From the NCBI RefSeq assembly GCF_006717075.1, contig NZ_VFQC01000001.1, forward strand, positions 2,093,501 through 2,157,500: a stretch of 64,000 nt of DNA, in the 5' to 3' direction. Both the position numbers and the translations under genes were made by a program. This stretch comes from Haloactinospora alba. Its GTDB lineage: Bacteria > Actinomycetota > Actinomycetes > Streptosporangiales > Streptosporangiaceae. The notes under the pieces are model-generated. The model saw only the letters and a list, made by a program, of their open reading frames with translations, did not search any database and had not been told where the DNA came from. Positions 34,324-44,217 of this stretch are shown in pieces (position 1 is the stretch's first letter; each line of letters begins with the position of its first letter).

Positions 34324-34947
34324 GTGGCGACAGTAACCGCGAACCAAGAAGCTCAACCGACACCAGTGCATGGTGCGGCCAAACGACCTGACCTGGTGAG
34401 CGTTGGCACCATCGTGTGGTTGTCCAACGAACTCATGTTCTTTGCGGCGCTGTTCGCGATGTACTTCACCATCCGATCAGTGACGGTGGGAGACCCCGAG
34501 CTGGGACCGTGGCCGGCCACCGACTTGAACGTCGGCTACGCCCTGGTCTTCACCATCATCCTCGTGGCCTCCAGCTTCACTGCGCAGGCGGGTGTTTGGG
34601 CCGCCGAGCGCGGTGACGTGGGCAAGCTCCGGATGTGGTTCATCATCTCGTTCCTGATGGGCCTGGTCTTCGTACTCGGGCAGGCGAACGAGTACCGCGA
34701 ACTCGTGCACGAGGGGCTGACTCTGCAGTCCAGCGCCTACGGCTCGATGTTCTACCTCACCACGGGCTTCCACGGCCTCCACGTCATCGGTGGTCTCATC
34801 GCGTTCCTGCTCATGCTGGGACGGACGTACGCCGCGAAGCGCTTCACCCACCAACAGGCCACCAGTGCCATCGTCGTGTCCTACTACTGGCACTTCGTGG
34901 ACGTGGTCTGGGTCGCTTTGTTCGCATCCATCTACTTCATCCAGTAA
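34324..34947 (+). CDS. ctaE: Cytochrome c oxidase subunit III (aa3 type)
   Basis: 207 aa with five membrane segments, the actinobacterial short form. [20 protein letters not shown] begins the first segment. [20 protein letters not shown] and [17 protein letters not shown] are the typical COX3 blocks. It belongs to the aa3 oxidase that accepts electrons from the bcc complex through haem c. GTG 34324 gives [10 protein letters not shown]; longer frames would read through the promoter. First gene of ctaE-qcrC-qcrA-qcrB; the other oxidase subunits lie 3 kb further on the opposite strand. Confidence 0.95.
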   Translation: MATVTANQEAQPTPVHGAAKRPDLVSVGTIVWLSNELMFFAALFAMYFTIRSVTVGDPELGPWPATDLNVGYALVFTIILVASSFTAQAGVWAAERGDVGKLRMWFIISFLMGLVFVLGQANEYRELVHEGLTLQSSAYGSMFYLTTGFHGLHVIGGLIAFLLMLGRTYAAKRFTHQQATSAIVVSYYWHFVDVVWVALFASIYFIQ

Positions 34948-34964
34948 CCCGAAACGGGGAAACC

Positions 34965-35879
34965 GTGAAATGGATTAACGCGCGGCGGCGGCATCCCCTA
35001 GCGGGGTATGTCGTCGTCCTCATCGCGCTCGCGTTCTTCGGGGCGGGCTACGCCTTCCTGGCCCCCGACCCGGGAACCGCGGAAGCGCAGACTCTTGCCG
35101 CGGAAAGCACGAGCGACGACCGGGAACAGCCCGACGTCGCCAGGGGCAAGGAGATCTACAACAAGAGCTGTGCGAGCTGCCACGGAACCGACTTCTCCGG
35201 TACCGACGACGCCCCTGCGCTCACCGATGTTGGCGGCGCCGCGATCGACTTCCAGGTAAGCACCGGGCGTATGCCCTCGACCGACCCCGACACGCAGATG
35301 CCGCGCAAGGCCCCGGTGTTCTCCCAGGAAGAGATCAACGACCTGATCGCCTACTACAAGCAGGAAGGCGGCAGCGGGCCGGAGGTACCCCAGGGGGTTC
35401 CCGGCAGTGCTCCCCAACGCGCCGACTTCTCCGACGAGGAGGAGTACGAGGCCGCCAAGGAGGAGTACGACGAGGCCAAGGAGAGCTACGTCTCCGGTGC
35501 GGAGGACACCGAGTCGGGGATGAAGCTGTACCTGACCAACTGCGCGCACTGCCACAGCTGGTCGGGTGGCGGCGGTGCCCTCACCGGCGGCAACTACGCG
35601 CCGGAGATCCACGAGGCCTCGCCGCGCCAGCTCTACGAGGCGATGATCACTGGCCCCAGCCAAATGCCCGTGTTCAACGACGCGAGTATCACACCGGATG
35701 AGAAACAGGATCTGATCGCCTATGTGAAGGAGCTGCAGGCCGAGCCGGACGCGGGTGGTGTCTTCGCCCTGAACCGGGTCGGTCAGGTCGCCGAGGGCTT
35801 CATCGGCTGGACCGTCGGCCTCAGCCTGATCGTGGCGTGCGCGATCTGGATCACCGCGAAGCAGCGAGCCCATGACTGA
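34965..35879 (+). CDS. qcrC: Dihaem cytochrome c of the bcc complex
   Basis: 304 aa. One N-terminal membrane segment (GYVVVLIALAFFGAGYAFLA) is followed by two cytochrome c domains outside the cell. The haem motifs are CASCH near residue 67 and CAHCH near 197; the Met ligands are probably in GRMPSTDPDTQMPRKAP and GPSQMPVF. A C-terminal anchor (IGWTVGLSLIVACAIWI) ends the protein. The linker between the haem domains is strongly acidic (DEEEYEAAKEEYDEAKESY). It carries electrons from the Rieske protein to the oxidase, replacing soluble cytochrome c. GTG 34965 has GGGGA 5 nt upstream. Overlaps qcrA by 8 nt. Confidence 0.95.
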   Translation: MKWINARRRHPLAGYVVVLIALAFFGAGYAFLAPDPGTAEAQTLAAESTSDDREQPDVARGKEIYNKSCASCHGTDFSGTDDAPALTDVGGAAIDFQVSTGRMPSTDPDTQMPRKAPVFSQEEINDLIAYYKQEGGSGPEVPQGVPGSAPQRADFSDEEEYEAAKEEYDEAKESYVSGAEDTESGMKLYLTNCAHCHSWSGGGGALTGGNYAPEIHEASPRQLYEAMITGPSQMPVFNDASITPDEKQDLIAYVKELQAEPDAGGVFALNRVGQVAEGFIGWTVGLSLIVACAIWITAKQRAHD

Positions 35880-37017
35880 TAACAACACCAACCACGACAA
35901 TGGAGGTGCCGAGGACCGCGACCGGGTCATCGGCACCCCGTCGTCCGCTGATGACGACGCGATCATCGCCGCCGAGGAGGATCAGCACCCCGAGCACGAG
36001 GGGGCGTATCCGGCCGAGGAGACGCAGAAGCACTCGGAGGAGGTGCAGCGTCGCGGCGAGAAGGTGGCCGCACTGTGGTTCGTCCTCGCGTTCCTCGCCG
36101 GGATCGGATTCTTCGTGGCTTATTTCGCCTTCCCGCCGAACGCGGAGGGGGAACCGGCCATCGCCAACCCCCAGACCGGCCAGTACTCCAACATGGCGTT
36201 GGGGGGGACTCTCACCGTCGCACTGTTCGCGATCGGGGCCGGCATGACCGTGTGGGCACGCAAGGTCATGCCGCACTACGAGGTCTCCTCACCGTACGAC
36301 GAGCTTCCCTCGCCCGCCGAGGAGAAGAGTTCGTTCGGTGACTTCTTCATGAAGGGCGCGAACGAGAGCGGACTGACCAAGCGCCCCCTCATGCGCCGTA
36401 CGATGCTGGCCGCGATGCTGCCGTTGGGGCTGGCGCCCCTGGTGCTGCTTCGGGACACCGGCCCGCTTCCCGGCGACAAGCTCAAACACACCATGTGGCG
36501 GAAGGGCATGCGCATGGTCGTGGAGGGCGGCACCGGAGAGGGCGACGACCAGTGGATCCGGGCCGAGGACCTGGCGAACGAGCCCGGCGGGATGATCACC
36601 GCCCTGCCCTACGCCGAACCCACCGAGGAGCACCCGGAGGGCCTGAGCCTGGACGAGAAGGCGAAGGCCGTGGTCCTGCTGATCCGGATGCCCCAGGACT
36701 CCTGGGGCGAACGGATGAAGGAGGAGAACGGCAAACGACTCGACTGGACCCAGGACGGGATCGTCGCCTACTCCAAGATCTGCACCCATGTGGGCTGTCC
36801 CGCCGCGCTGTACGAGCGGGATACCCACCGGATTCTGTGCCCGTGCCACCAGTCGACGTTCGATGCCGCCAACGCCGCCGAGGTCGTTTTCGGACCAGCG
36901 CACCGCCCTCTACCCCAGCTACCGCTCTCGGTGGATGACGAGGGATACCTGGTCGCCGACGGTGACTTCGACACTGCGGTCGGACCGACCTTCTGGGACG
37001 CGGAGAGGGGTGAGTAG
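35872..37017 (+). CDS. qcrA: Rieske iron-sulfur subunit of the bcc complex
   Basis: 381 aa. An acidic N-tail of about 65 residues is followed by three membrane segments (WFVLAFLAGIGFFVAYFAF, MALGGTLTVALFAIGAGM, MLAAMLPLGLAPLVLL), the actinobacterial form. The Rieske domain carries KICTHVGCPAALYE and ILCPCHQSTFD, which supply two Cys and two His to the [2Fe-2S] cluster. It passes electrons from menaquinol to QcrC. Start ATG overlaps the qcrC end as ATGACTGA; qcrB starts 3 nt after its stop. Cotranscription of the four genes is very likely. Confidence 0.96.
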   Translation: MTDNNTNHDNGGAEDRDRVIGTPSSADDDAIIAAEEDQHPEHEGAYPAEETQKHSEEVQRRGEKVAALWFVLAFLAGIGFFVAYFAFPPNAEGEPAIANPQTGQYSNMALGGTLTVALFAIGAGMTVWARKVMPHYEVSSPYDELPSPAEEKSSFGDFFMKGANESGLTKRPLMRRTMLAAMLPLGLAPLVLLRDTGPLPGDKLKHTMWRKGMRMVVEGGTGEGDDQWIRAEDLANEPGGMITALPYAEPTEEHPEGLSLDEKAKAVVLLIRMPQDSWGERMKEENGKRLDWTQDGIVAYSKICTHVGCPAALYERDTHRILCPCHQSTFDAANAAEVVFGPAHRPLPQLPLSVDDEGYLVADGDFDTAVGPTFWDAERGE

Positions 37018-37020
37018 CCG

Positions 37021-38667
37021 GTGAGTACGAGCTCCCAGCCGCCCAAAGGGCTGCGCAATGTCGGTAACTACATCGACGACCGGTTCCATTTGGCGAAGCT
37101 CGGGGAGAAGAACCTGCGCAAGGTCTTCCCGAACCACTGGTCGTTCATGCTGGGCGAGATCGCGCTGTACTCGTTCATCATCCTGCTCGTCACCGGGGTC
37201 TTTCTGACCCTGTGGTTCAACCCGAGCATGTCGGAGACCGTCTACGAGGGCTCCTACGAGCGCATGCACGGCGTCCACATGAGCGAGGCCTACGCCTCGA
37301 CGCTCTACATCGACTTCGATGTACGCGGCGGGTTCCTCATGCGGCAGATCCACCACTGGGCGGCGCTGATCTTCGTCGCAGCCCTGGTGACACACATGCT
37401 CCGGGTCTTCTTCACCGGCGCGTTCCGCAAGCCCCGCGAGATCAACTGGATCATCGGCGTCGTGATCTTCATGCTCGCCATCGTGGAGGGACTCTTCGGT
37501 TACTCGCTTCCCGACGACCTCCCGTCCGGCATGGGTGTGCGGATCCTGCAGGGTGTGATCCTGGCGATCCCGGTCATCGGCACCTACGTGATGATGTTCC
37601 TCTTCGGGGGGCAGTTCCCGGGCGAGGACATCATCCCGCGGCTGTACATGCTGCACATCCTGCTCATCCCGGGGATCCTGCTGGCGCTGATCGTCGCCCA
37701 CATATTCATCCTGTGGCACCAGAAGCACACCCAGTATCCGGGGCAGGGGCGAACGGAGAAGAAAGTCGTCGGGACACCGATGTTCCCCGGCTTCGCCATC
37801 AAGGCCGGAGGATTCTTCTTCTTCGTGTTCGCCATTGTCACCGGTCTCAGCGCGTTCGTGCAGATCAACCCGATCCACCTGTTCGGGCCGTTCACCCCGA
37901 CATCCATCACATCGGGCCTGCAGCCCGACTGGTACATGGGCTTCATGGAGGGGTCGCTCCGGATCTTCCCGAACTGGTTCGACTTCAGCATCGCCGGGTA
38001 CGCGGTACCGACCGGTGTCCTGGTCCCGGGGCTCGTCATCCCCGGCGCCATCTTCGGCGCTCTGCTGCTGTGGCCGTTCGTGGAGCAGTGGATCAGCGGC
38101 GACAAGCGTCACCACAACGTGGCCGACCGCCCGCGCAACGCCCCGGTCCGCACGGGCCTCGGCGTGGCCGGCATGGTCTTCTACGGCCTGCTGTGGTTGG
38201 CGGGCGCCAACGACGTGCTCGCCGAGACGTTCTCCATCAGCCTGTACGCGACGACGTGGTTCTTCCGGATCTTCGTCATCGCGGGGCCGATCATCGGGTT
38301 CATCGTCACGAAACGCATCTGTCTGGGGCTGCAGCTCCGGGACCGTGAGACTCTGGAGCACGGTTACGAGAGCGGCAACATCCAGCAGCTCCCCAGCGGG
38401 GAGTTCGTCGAGGTGCACCGGGAGTCCTCCGCGGACACGGTCAGCGTGCTGCAGAGCAAGAAGGAGGCACCCGCCCCGGCTCCCACGGTGGACGAGAACG
38501 GTGTCGAGTCCCCGGCCGCCCGCGGCCTCAAGGGACGGCTCCGTCGTGCGCTGGCCCACTGGTACACGAAGGACAACGTTTCCTTCGAGGGAGTCGAGCC
38601 GCACAGCGCCCACCACGGCCACGGCGAAGGGGGCTCCTCGGAGGAGGAGACCGCAGCCAGCCACTGA
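37021..38667 (+). CDS. qcrB: Cytochrome b subunit of the bcc complex
   Basis: 548 aa. About eight or nine membrane segments form the N-terminal b core with its two b-haems (RQIHHWAALIFVAALVTHML, and His in LALIVAHIFILWHQKH) and the C-terminal part including the PDWYMGFMEGSLR quinol-site loop. A polar tail of about 120 residues follows, ending in a His-rich stretch (HSAHHGHGEGG), typical of actinobacterial QcrB. It oxidises menaquinol. GTG 37021 lies just behind qcrA. It is the last gene of ctaE-qcrCAB, and a hairpin follows the stop. Confidence 0.96.
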   Translation: MSTSSQPPKGLRNVGNYIDDRFHLAKLGEKNLRKVFPNHWSFMLGEIALYSFIILLVTGVFLTLWFNPSMSETVYEGSYERMHGVHMSEAYASTLYIDFDVRGGFLMRQIHHWAALIFVAALVTHMLRVFFTGAFRKPREINWIIGVVIFMLAIVEGLFGYSLPDDLPSGMGVRILQGVILAIPVIGTYVMMFLFGGQFPGEDIIPRLYMLHILLIPGILLALIVAHIFILWHQKHTQYPGQGRTEKKVVGTPMFPGFAIKAGGFFFFVFAIVTGLSAFVQINPIHLFGPFTPTSITSGLQPDWYMGFMEGSLRIFPNWFDFSIAGYAVPTGVLVPGLVIPGAIFGALLLWPFVEQWISGDKRHHNVADRPRNAPVRTGLGVAGMVFYGLLWLAGANDVLAETFSISLYATTWFFRIFVIAGPIIGFIVTKRICLGLQLRDRETLEHGYESGNIQQLPSGEFVEVHRESSADTVSVLQSKKEAPAPAPTVDENGVESPAARGLKGRLRRALAHWYTKDNVSFEGVEPHSAHHGHGEGGSSEEETAASH

Positions 38668-38684
38668 CACGGCGCTCGGCACTC

Positions 38685-38740
38685 GGCCCGGCCCTCCGGT
38701 TCGCGCGGAACACCTCCGCACGGCACCGGGCGGCCGGGCC
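38685..38740 (+). terminator. Possible terminator behind qcrB
   Basis: GGCCCGGCC (38685-38693) and GGCCGGGCC (38732-38740) can form a 9-bp stem with a 38-nt loop, 18 nt after the qcrB stop. The long loop makes this only a moderate candidate. Confidence 0.4.
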
Positions 38741-39377
38741 TTACTGTGTCTCCCCCGAGCCCCGGGCGAACCCTCCCGGGACCAGCCGGTGGGCCCCACG
38801 GCCACGCGCGCCGACTCCGTGACGGGCCACAGCCCCGACTGTCGTCCGACCCCCTCACACCATCGGCCACTGTGTCCCCATCTCCTCTCCGTGCCACTGA
38901 TGGGCGCACACGGGAATCGGAGTCCGGCCCCGGAGCCGGACGGGTGCGCCCCACCGGCAGCCGGCGGGCAGAACACGCCGATCATCCGAGAGGAACGGTG
39001 GCACGCGGTGCGTCCGCGGAGGCCCGCTCGGGTCTTCCCGCCGCCCGGCCGGGGCACGGGGCTGTCCCGGACGTGTCAGGCGGAGCCGGCGGGGTGTGGG
39101 GGTCGCGCGCCGTCGGCGCTGCGGGAAGCCGTCGCAGCTGCCTGGAAGGCCCCGGCAGCGTCCGCCGCCCCGCGGTGGGGACGCTGCCGGGCTTCGGGGG
39201 AACGGCCGGGAGAACCCTGCCGGCGCGCCCGGATGGACGCGCCGGCAGGGCGGGAGCGGGGAAGGCCGCGAGCCGGGAGGGGCTCCGCGGCCGCTCGTGG
39301 GGGTCACCCGGCCGGAGGAGGGAATTCTCCGGTGTCGCTGTCGGGGGCTCTTCGCGGGAACGGGATTCCCGGACCCG
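38741..39377. other. 640-nt gap between qcrB and the L,D-transpeptidase gene
   Basis: No gene recognised. Open frames on both strands are Arg/Pro/Gly-rich and match nothing I know. Its main structured element is the hairpin at 39215-39250. The genes on either side converge, so no promoter is expected. Confidence 0.55.
39215..39250 (-). terminator. Hairpin terminator behind the L,D-transpeptidase gene
   Basis: Perfect 13-bp stem (CCCTGCCGGCGCG at 39215-39227 with CGCGCCGGCAGGG at 39238-39250), 10-nt loop, 128 nt beyond the transpeptidase stop. It could also stop readthrough from qcrB. Confidence 0.6.
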
Positions 39378-40676
39378 CTACTCGTCGGTGGTGTGCACCG
39401 AGCCGGGGGTCCCCTCCTCGTCGGTCCTGTCGGGCTCGCCCGTCGCGCTGTTCTCCAGCCACTGGTCCCACGAGCGCTGCCAGTAGCCCCAGCCGTTGTC
39501 CACCTCGAGCTCGCGGTCGGTCCCCTCCACAACGAGCGGGTCACCCTGGTAGCTGTTCTCGTAGAACCACTTGGCGTCCTCGGTGGACATGTTGGGGCAG
39601 CCGTGGCTCGTGTTCTCCTCGCCCAGTGCCGCGCTGTTCCACGGGGCCGCGTGGGTGAACTCGCCACTGTTGGAGAAGCGCACCGCGTACTCCACGTCGA
39701 GCTTGTAGCCCTCGGGACTGTCGACGGGGACCCCGGTCGTGGAGGAGTCCATCGTCAGCTCACGGCGTTTGTTCATCGTCAGGTGCGTACCGCTGGTGGT
39801 GGTGTACTTCTCCACGTTGGCCTTGCCGATGCTGACCGGGAACTTCTGGATCTGCTCACCGTCGCGCTCCACCGTCATCTGGTGGGAGTCGCTGTCGATG
39901 GTGCTGACCTGCTTCCGCCCCACCTCGAAGTTGAGCCGGTGGTTCTCGATGCCGTGGACCCCCTCGCTGGCCTCGGTCCCGGCCAGGTGCATGTCCACGG
40001 TCACCTCCGTTCCGGAGGGCCAGTACTCCTTGGGCCGGAACACGGCCATGTCATCGCCGAACCAGTTCCAGGCACCCTGGGTCGGCTCGTCAGCGGACAC
40101 CTCGATGGAGTTCTCCACCTGCTTCTTGTTCTCCACCGGAAGGTCGAAGTTGACGATGACCGGCATTCCCACACCCACGGTCTCGCCGCTGGTCGGGAAG
40201 TTGGACACCAGCTCCAGCCGCTGCCCCTGGGGCGCCGGCACGGTGCTGAACTCGCTGACGGCCTCGCTCTCCTCACCGTCCTCGTTCTCGGCGGTGGCGG
40301 TCACCGTGACGTCCGCACCGGGCTTCAGGTTCCACTCGCTGACCCACTCGGTCTTGTCGTCGTTCAGCTGCCCGGTGACCTCGTCGACGGCGGAGTCGGA
40401 CCCGTCCCCGGTGTCGGCTCCGCCGCTCTGCTCCACCTGTACGTCGGTGATGCTTCCCCCGTCCGCCTGGACCGTGACGGGGACGTCGGGACGGACTTCG
40501 GAACCACCGTCCTCAGGAAGGACCTTGACCGTGACCGGGTCGCTTCCCCCCTCCGCGCCCGCGGTGTCAGCACCTTCGGAACCGGAACCGGAGCATGCGG
40601 CGGTGAGGCCGAGGGCTAACACCGCCAGCCCCGCACCCGCACGGCGGTGCGCCGTTGGGAATGCGCTGTCCTTCAC
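39378..40676 (-). CDS. Lipoprotein L,D-transpeptidase (LppS/LdtMt2-like)
   Basis: 432 aa. A lipoprotein signal (GLAVLALGLTAACSGSG, lipobox LTAAC) anchors it on the outer membrane face. Two Ig-like domains follow (about 45-150 and 155-280, with PTSGETVGVGMPVIVNFDLP as in LdtMt2). The C-terminal YkuD domain has the active site THAAPWNSAALG ... SHGCPNMS with catalytic Cys. It makes 3-3 crosslinks between mDAP residues of peptidoglycan and is largely resistant to most penicillins. GTG 40676 has GGAGG 7 nt upstream. Monocistronic between convergent qcrB and the ctaF terminator. Confidence 0.94.
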   Translation of the reverse strand: MKDSAFPTAHRRAGAGLAVLALGLTAACSGSGSEGADTAGAEGGSDPVTVKVLPEDGGSEVRPDVPVTVQADGGSITDVQVEQSGGADTGDGSDSAVDEVTGQLNDDKTEWVSEWNLKPGADVTVTATAENEDGEESEAVSEFSTVPAPQGQRLELVSNFPTSGETVGVGMPVIVNFDLPVENKKQVENSIEVSADEPTQGAWNWFGDDMAVFRPKEYWPSGTEVTVDMHLAGTEASEGVHGIENHRLNFEVGRKQVSTIDSDSHQMTVERDGEQIQKFPVSIGKANVEKYTTTSGTHLTMNKRRELTMDSSTTGVPVDSPEGYKLDVEYAVRFSNSGEFTHAAPWNSAALGEENTSHGCPNMSTEDAKWFYENSYQGDPLVVEGTDRELEVDNGWGYWQRSWDQWLENSATGEPDRTDEEGTPGSVHTTDE

Positions 40677-40822
40677 GCCTGGTCCTCCAGCATCCAGCTC
40701 GACCCACGTTGCTCTACACCCGCTGGGACGCGCCCCGAATCGGGACAGTTCCTGACAAACCAGCGGCACGTTCGCGGGCTACAACAACAAGCATTATTGG
40801 GGGAAAGCCCGCACCAAAAGAA

Positions 40823-40872
40823 TACCCCGGTTCCCTTCCGGATGGCTCACGGGCCGGAAGGGAACCGGGGTA
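40823..40872 (-). terminator. Strong terminator behind ctaC-ctaD-ctaF
   Basis: Perfect 19-bp stem (40823-40841 with 40854-40872; arms begin TACCCCGGTTCC) and a 12-nt loop, 27 nt after the ctaF stop. On the minus strand it is followed by the T-rich TTCTTTTGG. Confidence 0.88.
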
Positions 40873-40899
40873 GGGCGAAGGTCAGCCGCGGCGTGCGGC

Positions 40900-41325
40900 C
40901 TAGTGCTCGAACTCGTGGCGGTAGTACTCGAAGACCCAGCCGATGACGGTCAGCATCAGTGCGAAACCGCCGATGAACACCATCCACCAGCCGATCGCCA
41001 CCCCGACGGCGGTGAACGCGACCGCCATGGCGACGAACAGCGGCCACCAGCTGTGCGGGCTGAAGAAGCCGTAGTCTCCGGCGTTCTCGGCGATCTCCCC
41101 GTCGAGTCGCTCCTCTGGCGGAGGACCGTGGTGGTGTTCGCTACGGCGTGCCGACTGCCAGATCCAGAAACCGACCATCCACCCGAAGGCGATCGCGACG
41201 ATCAGCGCGACCGTCCCGGTCCATTCGACGCTTCCTTCGGAGACCCACGCCCAGTAGGCGTACAGTGCCGCGACCAGACCGAAGAAGGTCGAGACACCCA
41301 TAAACATGTATGCCTGCATCTTCAT
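40900..41325 (-). CDS. ctaF: Cytochrome c oxidase subunit IV (actinobacterial)
   Basis: 141 aa, four membrane segments in two pairs (YMFMGVSTFFGLVAALYAYW, VALIVAIAFGWMVGFWIW, WPLFVAMAVAFTAVGVAIGW, MVFIGGFALMLTVIGWVF) with a His-rich loop (RRSEHHHGPPPEERLDGEI) between. This is the small actinobacterial-specific subunit IV that stabilises the aa3 core. ATG 41325 lies 15 nt downstream of ctaD. Last gene of ctaC-ctaD-ctaF, with a strong terminator after it. Confidence 0.93.
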   Translation of the reverse strand: MKMQAYMFMGVSTFFGLVAALYAYWAWVSEGSVEWTGTVALIVAIAFGWMVGFWIWQSARRSEHHHGPPPEERLDGEIAENAGDYGFFSPHSWWPLFVAMAVAFTAVGVAIGWWMVFIGGFALMLTVIGWVFEYYRHEFEH

Positions 41326-41340
41326 GCTCGGACTCGCCTC

Positions 41341-43017
41341 CTAGGTCGCGCTCGACGGTTCCGGCGCCGCGCCGGGAGCCGCAGCGTGCGGATGGTGCAG
41401 GTCGAACGCGGGGCGTTCGGAACGGATACGCGGCAGCGAGGTGAAGTTGTGCCGCGGTGGCGGGCACGACGTCGCCCACTCCAGCGAGCACCCGTACTCC
41501 CACGGGTCGTCCACGGTGACCTTGGCCGCGTTCTTGTGGGTGATCCACATGTTCCAGAAGAACACCAGGGTGGAAGCGCCCAGGACGAACGCGCTGATCG
41601 AGGAGATCATGTTCAGCGTGGTGAAACCGTCGGCGGGGTGGTAGTCGGCGTACCGCCGCGGGAAGCCCTCAGCGCCCAGCCAGTGCTGCACCAGGAACGT
41701 GCCGTGGAACCCGAAGAAGAGCAGCCAGAAGTGGATCTTGCCCAGCGTCTCGTTCAGTAGCTTCCCGGTGAACTTGGGCCACCAGAAGTAGAACCCGGCG
41801 AACATCGCGAAGACCACGGTGCCGAACACGACGTAGTGGAAGTGGGCCACGACGAAGTAGCTGTCGGTGACGTGGAAGTCGATGGGCGGGGAGGCCAGCA
41901 GCACACCGGTGAGTCCACCGAACAGGAACGTCACCAGGAAGCCGACGACGAACAGCATGGGGGTGCTGAACACCAGCTGGCCGCGCCACATCGTGCCGAT
42001 CCAGTTGAAGAACTTCACACCGGTGGGAACGGCGATGAGGAAGCTCATGAAGGAGAAGAACGGCAGCAGCACGGCCCCGGTCGGGAACATGTGGTGCGCC
42101 CACACCGTGACGGAGAGTCCGGTGATCGCGATGGTCGCTCCCACCAGGCTCTTGTAGCCGAAGATCGGTTTGCGGCTGAACACCGGGAGGATCTCGGTGA
42201 CGATGCCGAAGAACGGCAACGCGATGATGTACACCTCGGGGTGCCCGAAGAACCAGAACAGGTGCTGCCAGAGGATGGCGCCGCCGTGTTCCGCGTCGTA
42301 GACGTGGGTGCCGATCATCCGGTCCGCTCCCAGCGCCACCAGGGCGGCTGTCAGCACGGGGAACGCGATCAGCACGAGCACGCTGGTCAGCAGCGTGTTC
42401 CACGAGAAGATCGACATCCTGAACATCGTCATCCCGGGCGCGCGCATGACCAGCCCGGTGGTGATGAAGTTGACCGCGGCGAGGATCGTTCCCAGACCGC
42501 TGACCACCAGTCCCAGGATCCACAGGTCGCCTCCGATGCCCGGCGACCGGACCGCGTCCGAGAGCGGGGTGTAGGCGAACCAGCCGAAGCTGGCGGCGCC
42601 ACCGGGGGTGAGGAATCCGCCGACGACGATCAGGCCGCCGAACAGGAACAGGTAGTAGCCGAAGATGTTCATCCGGGGGAACGCCACGTCCGGAGCACCG
42701 ATGTGCAACGGCATGATGATGTTGGCGAACCCGACGAACAGCGGTGTGGCGAACAACAGCAGCATGATGGTGCCGTGCATGGTGAACAGCTGGTTGAACT
42801 GTTCGTTGGTCACCACCTGCAGGCCCGGCCACAGCAGCTCGGCGCGGATCAGCAGCGCCAGCAGACCGGCGAAGACGAAGAACCCGAACGAGGTGATCAG
42901 GTACATGTACCCGATCGTCTTGTGGTCGGTCGACGTCAGCCAGTCGACGATGATCGACCCTTTACGGGTGGTCGTGGGTGCGGGAGTCGCAACGCTGGAC
43001 GGAGTCACTGTCGTCAT
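41341..43017 (-). CDS. ctaD: Cytochrome c oxidase subunit I (aa3 type)
   Basis: 558 aa haem-copper oxidase core with 12 membrane segments. Copper B ligands: His in [17 protein letters not shown] (with the crosslinked Tyr) and WAHHMF. Haem ligands: [12 protein letters not shown] for haem a and [19 protein letters not shown] for both haems. The Glu of the D-channel region is replaced in this stretch as usual for aligned actinobacterial sequences, which I cannot check further here. It reduces O2 to water and pumps protons. Its ATG overlaps the ctaC stop by one base (TGATG), so the two are coupled. Confidence 0.97.
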   Translation of the reverse strand: MTTVTPSSVATPAPTTTRKGSIIVDWLTSTDHKTIGYMYLITSFGFFVFAGLLALLIRAELLWPGLQVVTNEQFNQLFTMHGTIMLLLFATPLFVGFANIIMPLHIGAPDVAFPRMNIFGYYLFLFGGLIVVGGFLTPGGAASFGWFAYTPLSDAVRSPGIGGDLWILGLVVSGLGTILAAVNFITTGLVMRAPGMTMFRMSIFSWNTLLTSVLVLIAFPVLTAALVALGADRMIGTHVYDAEHGGAILWQHLFWFFGHPEVYIIALPFFGIVTEILPVFSRKPIFGYKSLVGATIAITGLSVTVWAHHMFPTGAVLLPFFSFMSFLIAVPTGVKFFNWIGTMWRGQLVFSTPMLFVVGFLVTFLFGGLTGVLLASPPIDFHVTDSYFVVAHFHYVVFGTVVFAMFAGFYFWWPKFTGKLLNETLGKIHFWLLFFGFHGTFLVQHWLGAEGFPRRYADYHPADGFTTLNMISSISAFVLGASTLVFFWNMWITHKNAAKVTVDDPWEYGCSLEWATSCPPPRHNFTSLPRIRSERPAFDLHHPHAAAPGAAPEPSSAT

Positions 43018-43925
43018 CAGTCGCCAGCCTCCTCGGCCTCGTCGCGGGTAGCCGCAGCGTCCGCTTCCTCATCCTGCTGCTCGGTCGGGGTCTCCTGCTG
43101 TTCGGAGCCGTTCTGGGCCTGAGCCTCCTGCTCCTCGACCCACGCGTCGTACTCCTCGGAGTCCACGACCTTGACGTCGAACAGCATCTCACTGTGGTCG
43201 ACGCCGCAGAGCTCTGCGCAGCGGCCACGGTAGACACCCTCAGTGCCCTCGTTGATCTTCACCTGGAACTCGTTGTCCTTGCCCGGGATCACGTCCATCT
43301 TGAACGCGAACTCGGGTACCCAGAACGAGTGGATGACGTCCGGTGAGGTCAGGTCGAAGTGCACGACCTCTCCCTCGGGGAGAACGAGGGTCGGCAGGTC
43401 GTCGGGGGTTCCCACGGTGGAGAACCGGGTCTCCGGCTCGGCACCGTCACCTGCCTCGCTCTTGGGCTCGTCCAGGTAGTTGAACTGCCAGCTCCACTGG
43501 AAAGCGACCACCTCGACGTTGACGTCGGCTGGTTCGTCGGTCTCCAGCAGGTAGGTCTGGTCGCGCGCGGTGAAGTAGAAAAGGACAGAAATGATAACGA
43601 TCGGCAGCACGGTGTAGAGCGCCTCGATGGGCATGTTGTAGCGCACCTGCGGCGGCAGCTGCTCGGAGCGCTTGCGGTGGAAGATGACCGACCAGATGGT
43701 CAGCCCCCACACCAGGATGCCGACCGCGAACGCCGCCACCCACGAGCCCTGCCAGAGCGTGAGCACGCGCTCTGCCTGCTCAGTGATCGGCTCCGGCACG
43801 CCCAGCCGGGTGAACTCGTTCGAGGCGCAGCCGGTCGCGGCCATGCCCAACGCGGCCAACGCTACGCCGCGCGGTGCCCATCGGCGCAGCGCGGGGCGCC
43901 GATTCCTAAGGCGGGTCGGACTCAC
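43017..43925 (-). CDS. ctaC: Cytochrome c oxidase subunit II (lipoprotein)
   Basis: 302 aa from GTG 43925 (GGGAAGG, 6 nt spacer). A lipoprotein signal ([14 protein letters not shown]) is followed by two membrane segments ([19 protein letters not shown] and [17 protein letters not shown]) and an outer cupredoxin domain. The CuA site is complete: His in [16 protein letters not shown] and [12 protein letters not shown]. It passes electrons from QcrC to haem a. The C-terminal 45 residues are an acidic Gln/Glu-rich tail. First gene of ctaC-ctaD-ctaF. Confidence 0.96.
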   Translation of the reverse strand: MSPTRLRNRRPALRRWAPRGVALAALGMAATGCASNEFTRLGVPEPITEQAERVLTLWQGSWVAAFAVGILVWGLTIWSVIFHRKRSEQLPPQVRYNMPIEALYTVLPIVIISVLFYFTARDQTYLLETDEPADVNVEVVAFQWSWQFNYLDEPKSEAGDGAEPETRFSTVGTPDDLPTLVLPEGEVVHFDLTSPDVIHSFWVPEFAFKMDVIPGKDNEFQVKINEGTEGVYRGRCAELCGVDHSEMLFDVKVVDSEEYDAWVEEQEAQAQNGSEQQETPTEQQDEEADAAATRDEAEEAGD

Positions 43926-44147
43926 GGATTGCCTTCCCAGCGATGATGCCCGCGTCCAACGCGGGCGGTCGTGTATCCCAAGCTCGTCAAGGGGCAACAT
44001 ATCGCGACTCACCCGCCGTGCTGCTCACGGACATGCGTAAACCAGCGTGTTACTCGGCGCACGGCGGCTGGCACTCGCGTTTCTGCCACCCCGGCCCGCC
44101 TGTAGAGACGGGCTAAGGCGAGAGTACCGCTGCCTTCACGTCCTCTT

Positions 44148-44164
44148 TAACCGGGTACCGGTTA
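44148..44164. promoter_or_regulatory. 17-bp palindrome between ctaC and tusA
   Basis: TAACCGG-GTA-CCGGTTA, perfect 7-bp half-sites, lies 70 nt before tusA and about 220 nt before ctaC, which are divergent. It is a good candidate for a dimeric regulator site. TAGGGA at 44179 with the GTG 44191 region downstream may be the tusA promoter, which would place this palindrome near its -35. Confidence 0.45.
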
Positions 44165-44217
44165 GCCACCAGGACGGGTAGGGATCGGGGGTGAACCGAA
44201 CCCACGAGGAGGAGCCC

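Noticed and set aside
36919-39057. 712-codon open frame antisense to qcrB and the following gap
   Set aside because: qcrB is certain from its haem and quinol motifs; the antisense product is His/Asp/Arg-rich low-complexity sequence.
39378-40676. Horizontally acquired L,D-transpeptidase inserted between respiratory operons
   Set aside because: Base composition and codon use look like the neighbours, and no repeats or integrase flank it.
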